A stretch of DNA of 9,834 nucleotides from Vulcanimicrobiota bacterium (GTDB lineage Bacteria > Eremiobacterota > Eremiobacteria > Baltobacterales > Baltobacteraceae), in the NCBI GenBank assembly GCA_028287545.1, contig JAQBPL010000045.1, forward strand, positions 1 through 9,834. Reading direction: 5' to 3'. The translations under genes were made by a program, and so were the position numbers. The notes beneath the pieces are model-generated. The model saw nothing but the letters and a program-made list of their open reading frames with translations. It searched no databases and was not told the origin of the DNA. Below, piece after piece: positions 7,143 through 9,834 of this stretch. Position 1 is the stretch's first letter. Each line of letters begins with the position of its first letter.

Positions 7143-9578
7143 TTAGATCGTTTTGCCTCCAACCCACACGAGCCACCCGGCAGCGATGTTGCCGGGCGCG
7201 TCGTGCTTGGCAAACGTCACCGTTTGCTGGCCGACAAAGGGTTGCGCGGCTTTACGAGGATCAGTGGTCGTCGCTTCTACGACGAGCTCGAACGCATTGC
7301 CGTACGGCGGCACCCGGTCGACGAGCGATTGCTTTTGGCCGGGAGGGAACGTACTCCTGAAACGTGTCGGCGCACCGTTTCCGCCTGCCCATGCATACAG
7401 CTGAAAGAGCACGCCCCCCGTCTGCGGGATCCCGAGCGAGAATTTGTTCGTTATCGTAGGCTCGAGGACGAAGCCGCCGCCGCTCTGCGGGCTGCCGATG
7501 ATATCAGGGCCGCCCGCGATCTCGACGAGTTCGAGCGTATAGCTGTTTGCCGTCGGTGTCGTGAACGGGACGAACGTCGCACCGTCGCCGGGTTGCGCGA
7601 TGCGGTACGCAACGGCCGTGCTCGTCGATGGATTCGTTCCGAGCAGGTTCCAACCAGGCGCGACGACGCAACCGAAGCCGGCCGACGCGAATGCAAGGAT
7701 GAGGTCTCCCGCCTTCGGCTTGGCGGCAAGCGCTCCCGTGAGGTCGGTCGATCTGTCGATCCCCGTGGCGGCGACGGTGTGTCCGTGCTGGACGATTCTT
7801 GCGGGTGCCGACGGCTTTCGATAGGTGCGGGCCACCGGGAGTCGCGGCAGGGATGGCGACGCCGCAGCCGCGATCGTGCTCGGAGCGGCCGCCGGCGCTT
7901 TGGCTGCGGTCGGGATGCCTGCGGCTGCCCGACGCGTGCGCCCGTCGACGCGAGACACGATCGCGACGCCGAGGGCTGGAATCAAAACCGGATGCGTGAA
8001 ATCGTAGTGGTCGCGCTTCATTCGAGCGACGACCATGGCGTTGATCTTGGCTTGCTCTGCAGCGCCGAGAAAACTCAACGCGCCGCCGTAAAGAGGTTGT
8101 CCGGAAGGCGTCGTTCCGGCGATGCTGAGCACGGCATAATCTGCCGTGTCTATTCCGACCGGAAAAAAGCGGACCGTCCGATGCGAGTACACGTCTGCCA
8201 TCGTGCTCTCCGGCGTGGACACGATGGACCCCTCGGGCACGGCCGCGCTCACCCCGGCATGGTAGGCGCGAAGGGCATCTCCGTTTGCGCCGAGATTCGC
8301 CGCAGCGTCGCGGGAGAACTGGAATGGGAACAGGTTTGCGATATTCGAGAGCCCGATCTTCATCGGCGCGAAGGCGTACGGATCGATCAAGCCGCTAAGG
8401 AGCACCATCGCGAGCCCGCCCGCATAGACCGCGCCTGTGAGCTTTGCCGATTCCGCCCGCCGGTAGGCGACGCGATAGCCGAGCATCGCGGCCCAAAGAA
8501 GCGCCGGCAGATAGAGGTCGTGGTAGTGGGTCGACCATCCGGTCTTTTCGGCACCGCCGATGCTTCCGAGCAAGTTGGGAAGCATGAGGATGGCGGCGAT
8601 GATCGCAGCCCGCCACTCGAAGAGTGCGACGATGAGGAAGATGGCGTTGACAAGGACGAAAACCAGCGCCTTGGCCGCGAAGGCGGGATTGTGGAAGTTC
8701 GCGGCGACCGCCGCCGCGCTTCCAGGAAGGAACTGCGAATAGGCCTGAGCGCTGCTCGTCCCGATGATGCCGAACTTGAGAACAAAGAAGCCGTAGAGAA
8801 GAAGCCCGGCCGCTAGTCCGAGTTTGAAATAGCGATCGAGTGACGGCCTGCGCCAATAGAGCGCGACGTAGAGCACGACGAATATTCCGGAAACGATCGC
8901 CGCCCGCTCGGTGACGAGGGCGCCGAGAACGGCCGCCGTAAGCTGCCACGACCGGGGAGTGCCTTCGCGCGCGATAAGGCACATGAACGCGAAGCCGAGG
9001 AGCACATAGAGGCGGTCCGGATAGAACTGGCCGTTAAGGATGCCTTCCGACCAACTCGGATGCGCGGTGACCACCAGACAAAAGAGCACTGCGGCGAGTA
9101 TGGGGATACCGCGCCTTCGCAGCCAAAGGTACGCGACGAGCGGAACGCCCATGAAGGCGAGTGCGAACAGCCCCATGAGGAGGACCCTCGTGGGCACGAT
9201 TTTCGCAAGCAGGCTCAGCGGGTACATGATGTAGTATGCATGCAGCCCGAACACGTTGCCCTCAGCAACGGATGTAGGGGTAAGCGGATCGGTCGCCAAC
9301 TGCGCGGCCGTCCGCGAGAAGGTCTGGCCGCCGGCAACGGTCAGGATATTCTCGAAGACATTGCTCACCGGCAGCCCGCGCTCGGCGATGTTGTCCGTCA
9401 TTTGGAAAAACAGCGCGGAGTCGCCTTGGAACTCGTTGACCATCGCGAGCTTTAGGTTGGTCAACGTGATAACAGCCGCTACGAAGAGTGCAACTGCAAT
9501 GAGAAAGTCTTTATTCAGAAAGCGGCGCAGGCTGAGTCCGATCGGCGTCTCACCAAGAGCGCGAACGTTGCTCCCCAT
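7143..9578 (-). CDS. DUF2079-like polytopic membrane protein with extra C-terminal beta-sandwich domain
   Basis: From the ATG at 9578 the product has 811 residues. About 10-11 membrane segments span residues 25-400. The first outer loop contains NEFQGDSALFFQ (48-59) with an acidic residue where GT-C-like enzymes have their catalytic site. THYHDLYLPALLWAA (350-364) and a soluble segment with VPEGSIVSTPES (447-458) match features I know from DUF2079 membrane proteins, which are presumed glycosyltransferases. An Ala/Pro-rich linker (about 549-600) then leads to a C-terminal domain of about 200 residues with AGDLILAFAS (623-632), APGWNLLG (640-647) and TAVAYRIAQPGDG (654-666). It resembles secreted beta-sandwich modules of the GDLL-x-GW type and should lie outside the membrane. 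The start at 9578 is preferred because AGGAAG (9594-9589) precedes it by 10 nt and AAAGGA by 4 nt; an in-frame ATG at 9602 would add eight residues. The gene converges on the lipoprotein gene with 15 nt between stop codons and no visible terminator. Confidence 0.85.
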   Translation of the reverse strand: MGSNVRALGETPIGLSLRRFLNKDFLIAVALFVAAVITLTNLKLAMVNEFQGDSALFFQMTDNIAERGLPVSNVFENILTVAGGQTFSRTAAQLATDPLTPTSVAEGNVFGLHAYYIMYPLSLLAKIVPTRVLLMGLFALAFMGVPLVAYLWLRRRGIPILAAVLFCLVVTAHPSWSEGILNGQFYPDRLYVLLGFAFMCLIAREGTPRSWQLTAAVLGALVTERAAIVSGIFVVLYVALYWRRPSLDRYFKLGLAAGLLLYGFFVLKFGIIGTSSAQAYSQFLPGSAAAVAANFHNPAFAAKALVFVLVNAIFLIVALFEWRAAIIAAILMLPNLLGSIGGAEKTGWSTHYHDLYLPALLWAAMLGYRVAYRRAESAKLTGAVYAGGLAMVLLSGLIDPYAFAPMKIGLSNIANLFPFQFSRDAAANLGANGDALRAYHAGVSAAVPEGSIVSTPESTMADVYSHRTVRFFPVGIDTADYAVLSIAGTTPSGQPLYGGALSFLGAAEQAKINAMVVARMKRDHYDFTHPVLIPALGVAIVSRVDGRTRRAAAGIPTAAKAPAAAPSTIAAAASPSLPRLPVARTYRKPSAPARIVQHGHTVAATGIDRSTDLTGALAAKPKAGDLILAFASAGFGCVVAPGWNLLGTNPSTSTAVAYRIAQPGDGATFVPFTTPTANSYTLELVEIAGGPDIIGSPQSGGGFVLEPTITNKFSLGIPQTGGVLFQLYAWAGGNGAPTRFRSTFPPGQKQSLVDRVPPYGNAFELVVEATTTDPRKAAQPFVGQQTVTFAKHDAPGNIAAGWLVWVGGKTI

Positions 9579-9657
9579 CTGATCCTTTCTTCCTGCAGGC
9601 ATCGCAAAGTCGGTCCTCGATGGGCCGGCGGAACGGCTTGCAGTTCTGAATTTCGAG

Positions 9658-9679
9658 AAAAAAGCCCTTCGGAACGGGC
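9658..9679 (-). terminator. Compact intrinsic-terminator-like hairpin after the right-edge gene
   Basis: On the minus strand, ten to twenty-five nt after the stop at 9689, GCCC (9679-9676) can pair with GGGC (9667-9664), followed directly by six T residues (9663-9658). The loop is GTTCCGAA, and two further T-A pairs can form with a bulged G. The stem is short, so it may be only a weak terminator. It would separate the right-edge gene from the DUF2079-like gene downstream, whose promoter must then lie in the roughly 80 nt that follow; I see no clear promoter boxes there. Confidence 0.45.
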
Positions 9680-9688
9680 ACGCGCCGC

Positions 9689-9834
9689 TTAGGCGCCGTT
9701 CTTTGTGGCGACGTGGACGAAGGTCGATCTCCCGAGGATGCCCAGAGCCGGCGACCAGAAACGGAACGTTTCGAGCCCACAGCCCAGGCCGTGAAAGCGG
9801 CGCTCGAGATCGCCCAGCGCAAAAATTCGATACG
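9689..9834 (-). CDS. C-terminal fragment of a gene, possibly a SAM-dependent methyltransferase
   Basis: Entering from the right edge on the minus strand, the frame whose first complete codon is 9832-9830 stays open for 47 codons and ends at TAA 9691-9689. The peptide has a balanced, natural-looking composition: FALGDLERRFHGLG (4-17), FRFWSPALG (23-31) and finally STFVHVATKNGA (36-47). An ending of this kind (hydrophobic strand, then VATK) resembles the last beta-strand of class I methyltransferases, but the catalytic part is outside the window, so the function is tentative. About three quarters of its codons end in G or C, in line with the other genes. A terminator-like hairpin follows about 10 nt after the stop, supporting a true gene end here. 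The DUF2079-like gene lies downstream in the same direction. Confidence 0.6.
   Translation of the reverse strand, partial: YRIFALGDLERRFHGLGCGLETFRFWSPALGILGRSTFVHVATKNGA

Noticed and set aside
7825..7990. Low-complexity GC-rich stretch inside the DUF2079-like gene
   Set aside because: It is explained as the Ala/Pro-rich linker between the membrane part and the C-terminal domain; no DNA repeat unit is apparent.
7203..8816. A 537-codon plus-strand open frame opposite the DUF2079-like gene
   Set aside because: It is extremely Arg-rich and lacks any domain signature, while the opposite strand encodes a well-formed membrane protein.
9550..9822. A 90-codon minus-strand open frame at the right edge
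   Set aside because: It is Ser/Arg-rich and overlaps the start of the DUF2079-like gene as well as the terminator-like hairpin. The alternative frame ending at 9689 gives a more protein-like sequence.

Overview
This window looks like part of a high-GC, probably Gram-negative bacterial chromosome carrying a surface-polysaccharide (exopolysaccharide or O-antigen-like) locus. The clues are the GC-rich third codon positions, a type II (lipoprotein) signal peptide, a C-terminal SWRIT-type motif typical of O-antigen glycosyltransferases and methyltransferases, and several glycan-assembly protein families side by side. The phylum cannot be fixed from the sequence alone. I see no rRNA, tRNA, CRISPR array, insertion sequence or phage gene.

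Layout. (1) Positions 1-1517, minus strand: a polytopic membrane protein resembling GT-C/PMT_2-type glycosyltransferases. It starts at 1517 and runs off the left edge. (2) 1518-1735: a divergent intergenic region. It contains a perfect 10-bp inverted repeat whose right arm includes the likely ribosome-binding site of the next gene. (3) 1736-7127, plus strand: a tightly packed four-gene unit. It encodes a protein of three related beta-rich modules, a GT2-GT4 double glycosyltransferase (8-nt overlap with the preceding gene), a SAM-dependent methyltransferase with a long coiled coil (28-nt gap), and a small lipoprotein (2-nt gap). Three of the four start with GTG. (4) 7143-9578, minus strand, convergent with the unit and only 15 nt away: a DUF2079-like multi-spanning membrane protein with an Ala/Pro linker and an extra C-terminal beta-sandwich. 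(5) 9658-9834, minus strand: the last 47 codons of another gene, possibly a methyltransferase, followed by a compact terminator-like hairpin.

How the parts may work together (inference). The double glycosyltransferase would add two sugars to a growing cytoplasmic glycan. The methyltransferase could modify or cap the chain, and its coiled coil could position it or measure chain length. The flanking polytopic proteins have the look of enzymes that use polyprenyl-linked sugars at the outer face of the membrane. The lipoprotein and the three-module protein are non-catalytic beta-rich proteins that could bind glycan or scaffold the enzymes. The most noteworthy items are the free-standing three-module protein, the methyltransferase-coiled-coil architecture, the lipoprotein with two Cys-Cys pairs, the extended DUF2079 protein, and the hairpin over the first start codon of the operon.
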